Source: JAXGMQ01 sp964613055
GTDB taxonomy: Bacteria > Caldisericota > Caldisericia > JAAYUI01
DNA length: 33,483 nt
NCBI GenBank assembly: GCA_964613055.1
Contig: CAZTGD010000019.1
Span: 1-33,483 of the forward strand
Direction of reading: 5' to 3'
Below the pieces are notes generated by a model. That model did not search any database and had not been told where the DNA came from. It was given only the letters and a program-made list of their open reading frames with translations. The position numbers and the translations under genes are program-made. Positions 7,818 through 17,720 of this stretch are shown one piece after another (position 1 is the stretch's first letter; the number at the start of each line of letters is the position of its first letter).

Positions 7818-8165
7818 CCTTGAACACTTCTCGCTTCACTTAATAAGGGATATTACCCTATCCATAATCCCTATTCCCCTCTACATAATTCCTGATTCTA
7901 TTCCTTATTACGGTTTTTTACTTAGTCATTCTCACGTCCCTTTAGATAATTACAGTTTTTCAACATCATTCCAATTTTCCGCTTTATCATTCTCTTTTTT
8001 CTATGTCAATCCCCTTTCCTCAACATCATTCCTGTGAAAGCAGGAATCCAGAGTAATTCCCGGACACGTCTGTCCATAAATGGAAGTTTCAAATATCTCA
8101 AACGCTACCAGTTTTTTATTCTGAATTCCAGGTCAAGCCTGAATTATGAGGAGTACCACTTCTAT
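7743..8165 (-). repeat. right copy of an inverted intergenic element
   Basis: The reverse complement of 5625-5881, with extra internal sequence. The conserved core is 8055-8110, the palindrome ATTCCTG-N6-CAGGAAT is at 8028-8047, and 7791-7809 is a 19-base block identical to 5857-5875 on the other strand. The outer part (about 8125-8165) matches the left copy around TACTCCTC...ATTCAGG. The extra bases include further ATTCC-containing near-palindromes, so the right copy may be the more complete one. It starts directly after the ispD stop codon. Confidence 0.75.
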
Positions 8166-8286
8166 TTTTTATAATGGTTTGCTTGCAGTATTTTTTTTGA
8201 AACCTGTGTGTGTTTTAAAGGCATAGCGTACGCAAATAAAGGATATTCTGTCTAAAACTATGTGTTTGAGTTATCTCCCCAAATGA

Positions 8287-8314
8287 AGAAGGGCTGACCG
8301 AAGTCAGCCCTTCT
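8287..8314 (-). terminator. terminator of the giant secreted protein gene, with UUCG tetraloop
   Basis: A perfect 12-bp stem (8287-8298 with 8303-8314, AGAAGGGCTGAC/GTCAGCCCTTCT) closes a loop that reads UUCG on the minus strand, in the extra-stable C(UUCG)G context. It starts 34 nt after the stop codon. The following bases are only moderately U-rich. Confidence 0.85.
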
Positions 8315-8348
8315 GTTGATCATAATCTTGCTAACCTATGAACGTTTC

Positions 8349-11300
8349 TTACTCCCTTGTTAGGGTAACGTCATAAACGGCTACGTTTCCAGCCTGGTCG
8401 ACAAACTCGAACTTGACCTTGAGAGTGTCGAGGTTCGCGTTCATCTTTATCTCAACTTCCCACTTATCATAGGGGCATCTGGCTGGTTGACCATTAGCTG
8501 TAACGGTTGAATATGGCTCAACTCTACCGGTTACAATCACATCAGTTTCGTCAGCACCAACCATGAGCACGCCGTTATTCTCGCCATCGATGACAAATGT
8601 TGGCATCTCTGTGTCGAGGATAGTCTCGGCTGTGTGTGAAACCTTATTTCCACCGGCGTCCACTGCCACCACGTAAATCACGTTGTTGCCTTCCTTGAGT
8701 GCAATCTTGGCGGTGAATCTACCACTGTCTTCAACCTTGGCAGAAACACCATTAACGGTTACGTCCGTACCAGCGTCTGTCATACCGGAGACCTCGATGG
8801 ATGGTTCGTTGGTGTATGGTGGTGGAGCGTCAACCTGAAGGATTGGTGGTGTTGTGTCTGAGCCGATACCAATCCAGGTCTTGCCTGGAATGTAGCTCTC
8901 ATGCTCAGCATTGACAAATATGCGTCCTGCGGAGTCAGGCATTACAACTACCTTGACCTCACCCTTTGCATTGGTGACCTTCGGTGTTACTTCGATGCCC
9001 GGTCCTTCGATGTAGACAGTTGCCTCTGGGACGACCATTTCCGTTCCGACCTCTTGTACGATTATGGTTAATTCGGTCTCTGTCATCGGAGCAAGCTCTG
9101 CTCCAGTGATAACGACTTCCAGTCCCTTGGCTGTGTCGAGGTGATAGATGTGCTTCAGGCAGTACCACTCTGGGCTGTTGAGTTTAATGTCCATGTCATC
9201 ACAGCAATTGATGTCATACACATAATACTTGTTCTTGGACATGTATGACAGGTAGAGATCTGACTGACCCGTTCCCTGAGGTGTGATATGGATTGTAGTC
9301 TCTGTGGCTCCAGAGTAAGCCTCTGAATTCTTTGTATTACCGTAGTCCTCTGTCTCCTGCTGACTGCCAGAGATATAGAGTCTGCCATCTTCCTTCATCG
9401 CTACATCGTCCCTGGAAGCGGGATAGATCCTTGCAATCATATGGTTTGGCGCTTTGTACACGAGGTCATAGTTGTCAACGTTTATCAGACTCTTTGTGAG
9501 TTCGATGTCGGTCTCAGCGTCAAACAGCTCAACCCGTGGGTATGTAACGGGAGCGACAGTGAGTGGGATTCCTTCCCAGTCGAGGAAGAACACGGTATCG
9601 TTTGTTACACCACCGCGGAATCTCTTATCCATGTAACGTGGATTCGTCTTGTCGGAGTAAGGTGGGTAACCCACGATGTCTGACTCAGCGCGGATGTTGC
9701 CATAGAGGTTCTGACCAACGAGACCGCCCACATAGAAGCAGTCCTCTGCAAACAGGTAGAACTCTGTCTGCGCATTGACGTCCAGCTGAAGTGAATCGTG
9801 ATAGTCAAGCTGACCGTTGCGGTCAACATCGGTGAACAGGAATCCGCCCCAGTATGGGTTGTTGTAGATCGCACCTAGTCCCCATCCCATGTTGCCGGGT
9901 GGTGGAAGCATGAGGTTCACCCACTCGACTGACATGCCTGTGGTACCCTCATTGATGATTCTCCAGGTGTGGTCATACTCGTAGAATTCGTTGACCGTGT
10001 TGTAGTAGACCTCGCCAACAGCCTGTCTGTTCCAGCAGTCGCTGATTATAGGCGACAGGTGGAATGAACCGGCCTGGTGGAGTTCGTCATTCTGCCACTC
10101 GATGTTCTGGTTGGCGTTGAAATCGAATCCGAAGTGCGGATGTACAACGTCACAGCATGGCACGTTGTCGCATGCAATCTGCATGAAGTCGAATGATGAT
10201 GGTCTGGTCGTGAATGGGGTGAATCTTGCGGTGTTCTTTACACCACCACCGCAGACTGATACGCCCTTGGATACGCCCTTGACTAGCACACCCTGTGCGT
10301 TGTAAACAGTTGCTCTTACCTTATAGATACGGTTGTCGGCGGCAGTCATCAGGAAGTCTGGCTCGCCTGGTACAGTGAAGACCTGGAGTGTTGGGTCTTC
10401 AGTGTTGGTTATCTCATACTCTACGGTTGGGTTCTCAATCTTCACATCAACATAACCACGATGTCTTCTGTCTGGGGTGTAGACAAAGACTCTCATCTTG
10501 TGGTCATCTTCCCATTTATCTCTGTCTGGATGATCCTCATCCTTGAGCCAAACGTTGCTGTCATTGGCACAGAAGCCCTTGAAGTAGTATCTTCCAGCAT
10601 CTCCGTCAGCCTCAAAGGTGATCGGCTCAAAGGCGTTTGTAATAAACTCTGCGCACTGGTTATCATCATCACGCTCTCGTGCACTATAGAGTTCACGGTT
10701 GTTTATCGGGGTCTTATCATAGTTGTGAAGGTCTGTTCTTAGATAGTAGTACTGCGGCAGTTTTGCGTCTTGACCATAGAAGTACTGGTTGTCTGGATGT
10801 GGATCCTTGAACAGGACATTCCACACATCTTCCTCATCAACATAGTTATCACCGTACTGGTCTACAATACCTTCTGTAAGGTTGACCGCGTCACCCTGGC
10901 TGTCTTTGACAACAAAGGTGAGTGGGCTGTTGACGTCAACTAGCTCTGGGGTGATACCCGCTGTGAGTGGGTTTGGTTCATAGGTAACAATGAGGTCATC
11001 GTATGGCTCAATTGGAATCGCTACCTGTCCAGCCAGGTAGACTTCATGTGAATACCTTGCGCGGTCATATACATTCTCATTGTTAACACTTGAGTAGTAT
11101 GGATCAAACTCCCACCAGGGGCTGAACGAACGATCGTTGTTGTCATCACCGTACTTGTAGGCGGTTACGTAGATTGGAACCGTCTCGTTGTCGGTGATGA
11201 TGTGATCAGGTTCATCGCACTCACCGTCTTCGCCACCGAAGTCGAGTCCGACTTCGTTAACCTGACAGCCATGTGCTTCGGAGAGTTCAAAGTCGTAGCG

Positions 11301-14300
11301 TCCACCGTTCCTCTGGAAGGTACGGGCATCTATGATACCAGACTGCCAGGTGTTGGCGGCCAGGTCGTACTTACCGAGTATCTCTGTCTCGAGGTTATCA
11401 AACGAGATGAATCCGTCCTCATTGAGGTCCGCTTCTGGGATAAACTGCGTTGCGTAGTTCTCTGCATGTGAGGATGTCGGACACTGGGTTATCCAGCCGT
11501 CACCTGCGCCAATCCTGAGTCTTGCGTCTGGGTCGGCGGGATCGGTAACGCCTCTGTCCTGCCAGCAGAACATTACTGCATCGTTGCACAGCTCTTCAAC
11601 CTGCATCTGCTCGTGCTCCTTGAGGATGAAGGAAAGATTGTTGTCCTGGTCCAAGGTAAGGAAGTCGAGGTGATCATAGCTGTTGTCCTCAACTCCTGCG
11701 CCAGGAGCATTAACCTGCTGGATGTCAAGGGCTCTTACATCGATTCCATCAACGGGTGGTGAGGTACAGCAGTCCTGGTACATCTTGAATGTGCCGTCCA
11801 TAAGCGTTACGTATATAAGGATCTTGCCGTAGTTCCACGGAATGATCTCGTCAATAACGAACACATTGTCAAGCGAGCAGTAGTTCAGACGTTTTGTTCT
11901 CCTCATATAGAGGTTCTCGAGTGTGCCATAGTCTATTTGACCTACGGCTGACCAGTTAATGAAATCACTGCCTGGCGTAAATTCAAACTCATTCCAGTTC
12001 GTCTCGTCGATGACCAGCTTTCCAGAGTAGTCATACTGTATTGGGACATGTTTGAGACCGTTGTAACAATACTTGTTCCTGTAGGAGTTGTTTAGTACAT
12101 CAAGCAGTTTTGGTCTGGCAAACGGACCCTCGATTACGATTCTCTTGATCTGCTGTTCAATATTTTCTGCCTCGAAGGATAGATGATCTCCATCACCATC
12201 CTTAAGGATGAAGTACAGTCCGTAGTCGGTTATTGGGAAGAACTCTGTACCGAGTTTGAAGAATTTCTCGGCTTTTACATCTCCCTGTATGGCTTCGCTC
12301 CAAATGGCTGGATATGCATTCCATCCAAAAGCTCCGCCGTTGGGATTGAAGTTCTGACCCTCAACGCGACCGGTGTGGCTCTGTCCACCTGGGTAGCACC
12401 TGAAGCCACCGTGTGAGGTGCGCAGTATTGGCCAGTATGGAACCTGAATCTGCGGGGCTGGTGGTGGAAGTGGGGCAAGTGGTGGGTTAGTGGTTGGACC
12501 GGCTGTGTAGTTGACATTGCTGTACTGAAGTCCCTTGTCAACGATGAGCCATTCCGCAAAGTTGACGTATGGGTCAGGCTGGTAGACCTTCAGGTCAATG
12601 AAGCCTGCATAGTCAATGCCAAGTGCGCATCTTCCAATATCTATCCCGCTTGGATTGCCTACTGGTACGCCAGCCTCTTCATCGTATCTGAAGTATGGGC
12701 CTCCGGTAAACGGATGAGCCATTGTTGAGTTGTAGTCAAATATTGCTCTGTTGAGGTACACGTGAATTTTGACGTGGGTTGAACCATCGTTTGGAAGCAG
12801 TGTAATGAGACACTCTCCACCCTCGTCTGACGCTGTGACCTCACCGTATGGAGTGACGTATGTTGGAACACCATAGCTGGTTATCCAACCGAAACCGCCG
12901 TCGAAGGAACCGAAATGGTCTGACTGGAGAGGACCATCGATGTAACCGGTGATATCTCCGATTGGAGGCATGCCCTCTGGCATGTTAACGTCACAGAATG
13001 GATAAGCCTTATTGGCTGAGCAGTCAGAATCAGTCCATGTGGATCTGTCCTCGACCTTTATTGCCTCACGGTTGAGGTCAGTCGGGCACATCGATGAGAA
13101 GTCAGACATGGGCTCTCCAACGATCCAGTCGTTGGGGTCGATGGCATTGAGTACCTGTGGACCGAGTGTTGGATCAATGCTTCCAGGCTCGTACCAGTAC
13201 CAGTAGTTGTATGTGCCGTCAACGTTTGCCTGGAAGATTATCTTCTCGTGGCGCACGGAAGGTGCGGCAAGCTGAGCTACACCGAGCCAGTCGATTCCAC
13301 CGCCATGTGCGTTGTATGTTGCAATCAGCGGCTGATCCGTATCCGGAACGGAGAACGGGATGCCGTATGGGTCGTTGACATCGTTCTCGTTGTCATAGTT
13401 ATTCAGTTTAAGCGTTACATTGGGGAATCTCTGATCGAGGGTGGTGATACAGGCAACGCTAGCTTCTATCTCCAGCGGCTCTGGGGCAACGGGTAAGAAA
13501 TCCTGGTCATAACAGTCGTATCTGTCTGACAGGAACACGGGGAATGGTGGAGATGGAGCGAGGTCCTTGTCGTAGATGTCCTCCTCTGGAAGAGACAGAC
13601 CAGGTACTGTGTAGCCAGACTTCGGACAGAACTTGTCCCAATGCTTGTATGTAGGATCCTTCAAGTGAACTGTTTCATACCAGTCACCACTCCAGAACAT
13701 GTCACGGTAGAGATGACGTGTTTCGTTACGCATCAGCTCGTTGACATTGCCCGGATTCGGATCGTAGCCGGGATGCTGGTCTGGCGGGACAATGGTTATG
13801 TTAGTTCTTCCCGTTCGGTTTGGATATGTGTCTATTTCGGGGTTCATCTTGAACGCCTGAACCCTGTACATTGCGTCTTTGCTGGCACCGATTTTCATTG
13901 GGCCTGGATTACAGGAACCCCTGTAAGGTGTGACCGTGAAGATGGTCTCTGGTGCGTTTGGAGTGAGTACTCTGTAATTTGAGTACACATTTAGGTTTGC
14001 ATCGTCAACACCTATTCCCTCGCGTACGAGGACATACACCTTCTCGTCTGGGATCCATACCCTGTGGTCACCGAAGTCCTTCCAATGGCCCTTCTTTGGT
14101 GCTGGATCAACGGAAATCTTCATATCTGATGTCTGCTCAACCTGAAGCGTTCTGTCTACTTCAACATCCAGGTGGATGTTGCCTGGGATAACCTCCCAAT
14201 CGAGGAATCTGTGGTCACAGTTGAGTCCCGATGAGATGCCGTATGGGATCGAGGGCTCTTTATAGAAGTCAATGGCTGGTACAATCGAGCCGCACTCATA

Positions 14301-17234
14301 GAACGTGTCGCCTACCCAACCGGGGGTCATTCTGGTGTAACCTGCCTGTACGTATATCGGTGGATTGTCGGCAGGGTTTGTAGTAAGGTCAAAACCTGAG
14401 TTGACCATATTTGTTGCGTTATAGATTATCTCGCCAACGTCATATGTGCCGTTGGGCGGTATTATCTCGTTTGGATTGTTCGAGTTAACAGTGAACTCAT
14501 CATAATATGCCAGCAATTGGAATGCTCCACCGTTTTCACCTTGGAGAAGGAAGTCATGAAGATCATTGTTCTGACCAACGTACGCATCGACATCAACATC
14601 ACCAGAGTTTACGACTGAACCGGCATCGTACTCCACGATTGCACCGTTTCTGACCAGCGTCATATCACTCAGTCTTACATCTCCCTGGTTGATGTCGAAG
14701 TCATTGTTCATGTCGCGGTATATCGCAGTTCCACAACCGAAATAAAGTCCGTCACTTGGAGTGCCACCATTTGGGGATGGAAGATCAGTGTGTCGGTATC
14801 TGACAGGAGGATTGGTTGTGCGAAGTCCTTGTCCGGCTGACCAATTGTAGAATGGGGTTAGTAGTCTGCCAACATCTTTGCCAACCATTGAACGCATGTG
14901 GTATGCGGCGGAAGTTTCTCCTGAATGTGGTGTAACTAAATTAACAAAGTTGTCTGTAAGGTTTGATATGAAAAAGTATGGATCCATGGCACCGAGGTAT
15001 TTCTCGCATGTTTTTCCTGGACGGTAGTCATCGGAAAGGTTGTTAAACAGAAGTCTCTCAGTGTCCGGGGGTACCTGGTCATCGTTTGTGTAGTGCTGGA
15101 ATCCGAGGTGATTATCAACTCCGTTGTCCAGGAATATCTCAACACCCAGATACTGCCTTGAGCCGATATGGCAATCCATGAATGTGGTTGCGGGAACAGC
15201 GAAGGACTCGGGAGTTGGACCAAGGACGGTTGACTTATTGATAGTCTGAGTACGGGCAACAATCTCACCTACCTGTGAGCGAAGGGTTGCGCTACACTGT
15301 GCGGGTGTCATGCCCTCCCAGAGATCGGACTCTACAGACAGGTTATAATAGTCATCATCGTTGCAAACAGCTGTGAGAACCTCTGCAAGCACGAAGACAT
15401 CGCCTATCCACATACCACCGAGTCTGTTGGGATCAGAACCAGTGTATTCCTTAACGGTCCAGGAATGAGCGTTGCTGTTTACGTTGGAAAGCCTCAGGTC
15501 ACCGTACTGAACGACATCCCCTGTATTGGGTTGATTGCCACTTGTAGTAATAGCGTAGCCTTTCCTGTAGATGTGCTCATATGGATCAAAGATAGGAGAT
15601 CCACCAACCAAACGGGCTGACATGTTCTCAGCGTGAAGTTCGTCATCCTCTGTTGGGTTAAGGCCCGGATCCGGCATACCGAAGTTTGCATTAGAAAGAT
15701 TAAACGGAATAAGAGCTCTTTGTGCCGTTGGGTCAGGTAGAGGAGAACCAGCACTATCGAGTCTGTCCATGCTACCGATATCGTAGTCATCTCCAGCTTC
15801 CCACACACCAGCAAAGCATCCGTTGGTTGCCTTGTCTATTGGGACTGTGCCGGGAGCGTAGTTATAAGTGAATCCGCCCATAGGAGCCAGACCGCCTGTC
15901 CCCGAAACCTGTTTCTTAATGTGCACAGAGACGGGAGTGAGTCTGAGGTCTCCCCATATCATGCCTTCATCTACAAAGGGGTTCGGCGAGTTGGGGTCAT
16001 ATCCGATTACGTAGTTGGCTATACCTAGACCTAACTCGATACCGTGCACTGCACCTGCGCGGTATATCCACTCACCCGGATCATATTGACCGTTTGGGTT
16101 ACCGGCAGTGTCGAGGAAGTGGTCTGTGTGCCACTCCTCACCCCACTGCAGAACGCCGTCGTTTGCAAAAGCCCAGAACTGAGCATCTGGACCTTCTTGG
16201 AAACCAAGACCGATTCCATCGCGGAATCTGACCAACTGCATGCCTTCATCCCAGTCATCCCAACGGTTCTGCCAGAATGTGTCTGCTGGTATTTCCCATG
16301 AAGAAGCCTGAGTTGTCCATGTGTCCGCACGATGTGTTCCACCGACTACTGTCTCTCTAAGGGCTCCGTCAATGGTGCCGTTGTAGGGGTGGTTGTCATC
16401 AGCTCCAGCGTGGTTGAGCGGGAAGTCAACCATATCGACCCAACCAATGCGGAAGACTCTCTTTGAGTCATCACCGGGCATGAAATAGATGGGGGTTGAG
16501 CCGGTGTTTGAGACCGGATAGGTTATACCATCTGTGTCTCCGGCTATAGCCTGGAAATCGTCTACGTAACCAGGGTTGGGAGCTCCGCTCTCGGTGGTTG
16601 GTAGGAGTGGGTATGGTCCCTGAGTATTGTTAGACTGAATCGGGTCAACCATGCAAGACGGATTCCTTGTGCAGTGATCAAACCTTGAATCGTCGTCTCT
16701 ATTGTAAAGAGGATCCTCGGGATCTGCGTATGCATAGTATCTTGAATCGTGGAAGAAGCCATCCGGGTCAAACCAGAGATTTCCACCAGAGTCGATAACG
16801 GCAAACCAGTGATCGGTCTCTGTGGATCTTGGTCCATCTGGAATTACCGTAAGATAGAACTCACACCAGAACCTAGGTTCGACTGATGTTGTAGCTGTCG
16901 CCGCAGGTATATTGTAAAGTGACTGTCCGCCGGCCCCACCTGGTAGTTCGACTGCTCCCGTTGTGGGATCATCGGTGCAGGCAGGCATCAGGTATTCAGG
17001 TCTACCAAAACCGCAATATGTTCCGCCCACTTCAAACGTCCTTTTTGGGTCGGGATATAGCTTGGTCCCAGAGAAGGTAAAACCGACTGGTTGCCATCTG
17101 ACGGCGATAAACGTAGCATTTCGACCGCCATTGATTGGTTTCCAGGCATCATCACCATTGTCGGCAAGGACTATGCCACCAAACGTGGTCACCATTAACA
17201 TTATTGCAATTGCAAAGGTAAGTACTCTCTTCAT
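8349..17234 (-). CDS. giant secreted cysteine-rich surface protein with C-terminal Ig-like domains
   Basis: The product is 2961 residues. It begins with a Sec signal peptide (MKRVLTFAIAIMLMVTT...GIVLA, cleavage near residue 24). Most of the body is Asp/Asn/Pro/Tyr/Trp-rich and holds several dozen cysteines, some as CC pairs (DCCTS, PCCDV, NCCDD), suggesting disulfides or metal sites. A phrase GD-V/L-RL-S/T recurs near residues 426, 577 and 848. Calcium-loop-like motifs occur near 840 (DMNNDFDINQGD), 1935 (DLNEDGFISFD) and 2468 (DVDRNGQLDYHDS). Residues about 2712-2788 resemble a carboxypeptidase-regulatory-like fold; 2795-2961 hold two Ig-like repeats (DTTPPILQVDAPPPYTNEPS..., DTEMPTFVIDG...). 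No catalytic motif, SLH domain or sortase signal is seen. The ATG at 17234 follows AAAGGAG; an upstream in-frame start lacks support. A strong promoter and long leader suggest high expression, as for S-layer genes. Confidence 0.75.
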   Translation of the reverse strand: MKRVLTFAIAIMLMVTTFGGIVLADNGDDAWKPINGGRNATFIAVRWQPVGFTFSGTKLYPDPKRTFEVGGTYCGFGRPEYLMPACTDDPTTGAVELPGGAGGQSLYNIPAATATTSVEPRFWCEFYLTVIPDGPRSTETDHWFAVIDSGGNLWFDPDGFFHDSRYYAYADPEDPLYNRDDDSRFDHCTRNPSCMVDPIQSNNTQGPYPLLPTTESGAPNPGYVDDFQAIAGDTDGITYPVSNTGSTPIYFMPGDDSKRVFRIGWVDMVDFPLNHAGADDNHPYNGTIDGALRETVVGGTHRADTWTTQASSWEIPADTFWQNRWDDWDEGMQLVRFRDGIGLGFQEGPDAQFWAFANDGVLQWGEEWHTDHFLDTAGNPNGQYDPGEWIYRAGAVHGIELGLGIANYVIGYDPNSPNPFVDEGMIWGDLRLTPVSVHIKKQVSGTGGLAPMGGFTYNYAPGTVPIDKATNGCFAGVWEAGDDYDIGSMDRLDSAGSPLPDPTAQRALIPFNLSNANFGMPDPGLNPTEDDELHAENMSARLVGGSPIFDPYEHIYRKGYAITTSGNQPNTGDVVQYGDLRLSNVNSNAHSWTVKEYTGSDPNRLGGMWIGDVFVLAEVLTAVCNDDDYYNLSVESDLWEGMTPAQCSATLRSQVGEIVARTQTINKSTVLGPTPESFAVPATTFMDCHIGSRQYLGVEIFLDNGVDNHLGFQHYTNDDQVPPDTERLLFNNLSDDYRPGKTCEKYLGAMDPYFFISNLTDNFVNLVTPHSGETSAAYHMRSMVGKDVGRLLTPFYNWSAGQGLRTTNPPVRYRHTDLPSPNGGTPSDGLYFGCGTAIYRDMNNDFDINQGDVRLSDMTLVRNGAIVEYDAGSVVNSGDVDVDAYVGQNNDLHDFLLQGENGGAFQLLAYYDEFTVNSNNPNEIIPPNGTYDVGEIIYNATNMVNSGFDLTTNPADNPPIYVQAGYTRMTPGWVGDTFYECGSIVPAIDFYKEPSIPYGISSGLNCDHRFLDWEVIPGNIHLDVEVDRTLQVEQTSDMKISVDPAPKKGHWKDFGDHRVWIPDEKVYVLVREGIGVDDANLNVYSNYRVLTPNAPETIFTVTPYRGSCNPGPMKIGASKDAMYRVQAFKMNPEIDTYPNRTGRTNITIVPPDQHPGYDPNPGNVNELMRNETRHLYRDMFWSGDWYETVHLKDPTYKHWDKFCPKSGYTVPGLSLPEEDIYDKDLAPSPPFPVFLSDRYDCYDQDFLPVAPEPLEIEASVACITTLDQRFPNVTLKLNNYDNENDVNDPYGIPFSVPDTDQPLIATYNAHGGGIDWLGVAQLAAPSVRHEKIIFQANVDGTYNYWYWYEPGSIDPTLGPQVLNAIDPNDWIVGEPMSDFSSMCPTDLNREAIKVEDRSTWTDSDCSANKAYPFCDVNMPEGMPPIGDITGYIDGPLQSDHFGSFDGGFGWITSYGVPTYVTPYGEVTASDEGGECLITLLPNDGSTHVKIHVYLNRAIFDYNSTMAHPFTGGPYFRYDEEAGVPVGNPSGIDIGRCALGIDYAGFIDLKVYQPDPYVNFAEWLIVDKGLQYSNVNYTAGPTTNPPLAPLPPPAPQIQVPYWPILRTSHGGFRCYPGGQSHTGRVEGQNFNPNGGAFGWNAYPAIWSEAIQGDVKAEKFFKLGTEFFPITDYGLYFILKDGDGDHLSFEAENIEQQIKRIVIEGPFARPKLLDVLNNSYRNKYCYNGLKHVPIQYDYSGKLVIDETNWNEFEFTPGSDFINWSAVGQIDYGTLENLYMRRTKRLNYCSLDNVFVIDEIIPWNYGKILIYVTLMDGTFKMYQDCCTSPPVDGIDVRALDIQQVNAPGAGVEDNSYDHLDFLTLDQDNNLSFILKEHEQMQVEELCNDAVMFCWQDRGVTDPADPDARLRIGAGDGWITQCPTSSHAENYATQFIPEADLNEDGFISFDNLETEILGKYDLAANTWQSGIIDARTFQRNGGRYDFELSEAHGCQVNEVGLDFGGEDGECDEPDHIITDNETVPIYVTAYKYGDDNNDRSFSPWWEFDPYYSSVNNENVYDRARYSHEVYLAGQVAIPIEPYDDLIVTYEPNPLTAGITPELVDVNSPLTFVVKDSQGDAVNLTEGIVDQYGDNYVDEEDVWNVLFKDPHPDNQYFYGQDAKLPQYYYLRTDLHNYDKTPINNRELYSARERDDDNQCAEFITNAFEPITFEADGDAGRYYFKGFCANDSNVWLKDEDHPDRDKWEDDHKMRVFVYTPDRRHRGYVDVKIENPTVEYEITNTEDPTLQVFTVPGEPDFLMTAADNRIYKVRATVYNAQGVLVKGVSKGVSVCGGGVKNTARFTPFTTRPSSFDFMQIACDNVPCCDVVHPHFGFDFNANQNIEWQNDELHQAGSFHLSPIISDCWNRQAVGEVYYNTVNEFYEYDHTWRIINEGTTGMSVEWVNLMLPPPGNMGWGLGAIYNNPYWGGFLFTDVDRNGQLDYHDSLQLDVNAQTEFYLFAEDCFYVGGLVGQNLYGNIRAESDIVGYPPYSDKTNPRYMDKRFRGGVTNDTVFFLDWEGIPLTVAPVTYPRVELFDAETDIELTKSLINVDNYDLVYKAPNHMIARIYPASRDDVAMKEDGRLYISGSQQETEDYGNTKNSEAYSGATETTIHITPQGTGQSDLYLSYMSKNKYYVYDINCCDDMDIKLNSPEWYCLKHIYHLDTAKGLEVVITGAELAPMTETELTIIVQEVGTEMVVPEATVYIEGPGIEVTPKVTNAKGEVKVVVMPDSAGRIFVNAEHESYIPGKTWIGIGSDTTPPILQVDAPPPYTNEPSIEVSGMTDAGTDVTVNGVSAKVEDSGRFTAKIALKEGNNVIYVVAVDAGGNKVSHTAETILDTEMPTFVIDGENNGVLMVGADETDVIVTGRVEPYSTVTANGQPARCPYDKWEVEIKMNANLDTLKVKFEFVDQAGNVAVYDVTLTRE

Positions 17235-17506
17235 GTACCCTTTCTCCTTTCGAGGTGCGGGTTCTGAGCGCACACGCCACAGACTGTGCGACGGTTAGCC
17301 CTACACACCACGCGAGCGCCCGACGCAAGCGTCAGGACGAACCTCTTCATCGCTGTATTCACAGATAGAATCATCGAAACTTAGCAATCCACCCAGACCA
17401 CACACACGGGAAACCGTTGTGTCCGCTGAGTTTGCATAAAATGAAACCGGCACATGGATACACTACGCCATGTGCGACCAACTACTACGGGTGCAATTCC
17501 TATGCC
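17235..17506 (-). promoter_or_regulatory. long structured 5' leader of the giant protein gene
   Basis: From the predicted transcription start (about 17506) to the ATG there are about 270 nt. The leader is more GC-rich than neighbouring spacers and has several hairpins: GCACATGG/CCATGTGC (17450-17457 with 17468-17475), an imperfect ACACACGG/CCGTTGTGT hairpin (about 17402-17421), and a CTGACGC/GCGTCGG hairpin around 17317-17334. No known riboswitch was recognised. Long stable leaders are typical of highly expressed S-layer mRNAs. Confidence 0.5.
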
Positions 17507-17512
17507 ATGAAA

Positions 17513-17541
17513 ATAATAAAGGGAAAGCTACCGTCTGTCAA
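17513..17541 (-). promoter_or_regulatory. consensus sigma70 promoter of the giant protein gene
   Basis: On the minus strand: TTGACA (17536-17541), a 17-nt spacer, then TATTAT (17513-17518). This is a perfect -35 box with optimal spacing. Confidence 0.75.
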
Positions 17542-17665
17542 CTTGATACCCAAACCCCATCGGTCAATATAGTAGAAATAGTGGTCTTATATGGGTAATA
17601 AAAACACGTTATGTTATAATATGACACATGATGTTAGTATTGTATACGTGAGTGTATATTATACG

Positions 17666-17693
17666 TTGACACTGACTCAACCACCTATACAAT
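17666..17693 (+). promoter_or_regulatory. sigma70 promoter of serS
   Basis: TTGACA (17666-17671), a 16-nt spacer, TACAAT (17688-17693). The transcript would start about 20 nt upstream of the serS ATG, leaving a short leader with the GAGGTG ribosome binding site. Confidence 0.7.
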
Positions 17694-17720
17694 CTGTGTC
17701 TACATGCGTGTGAGGTGAAC

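Noticed and set aside
5625..8165. Composite transposon carrying ispD
   Set aside because: No transposase gene or terminal duplications around the whole block; yacL-ispD is a normal chromosomal pair in other bacteria.
17615..17620. TATAAT upstream of serS
   Set aside because: No -35 box at suitable distance; the TTGACA/TACAAT pair closer to the gene is better.
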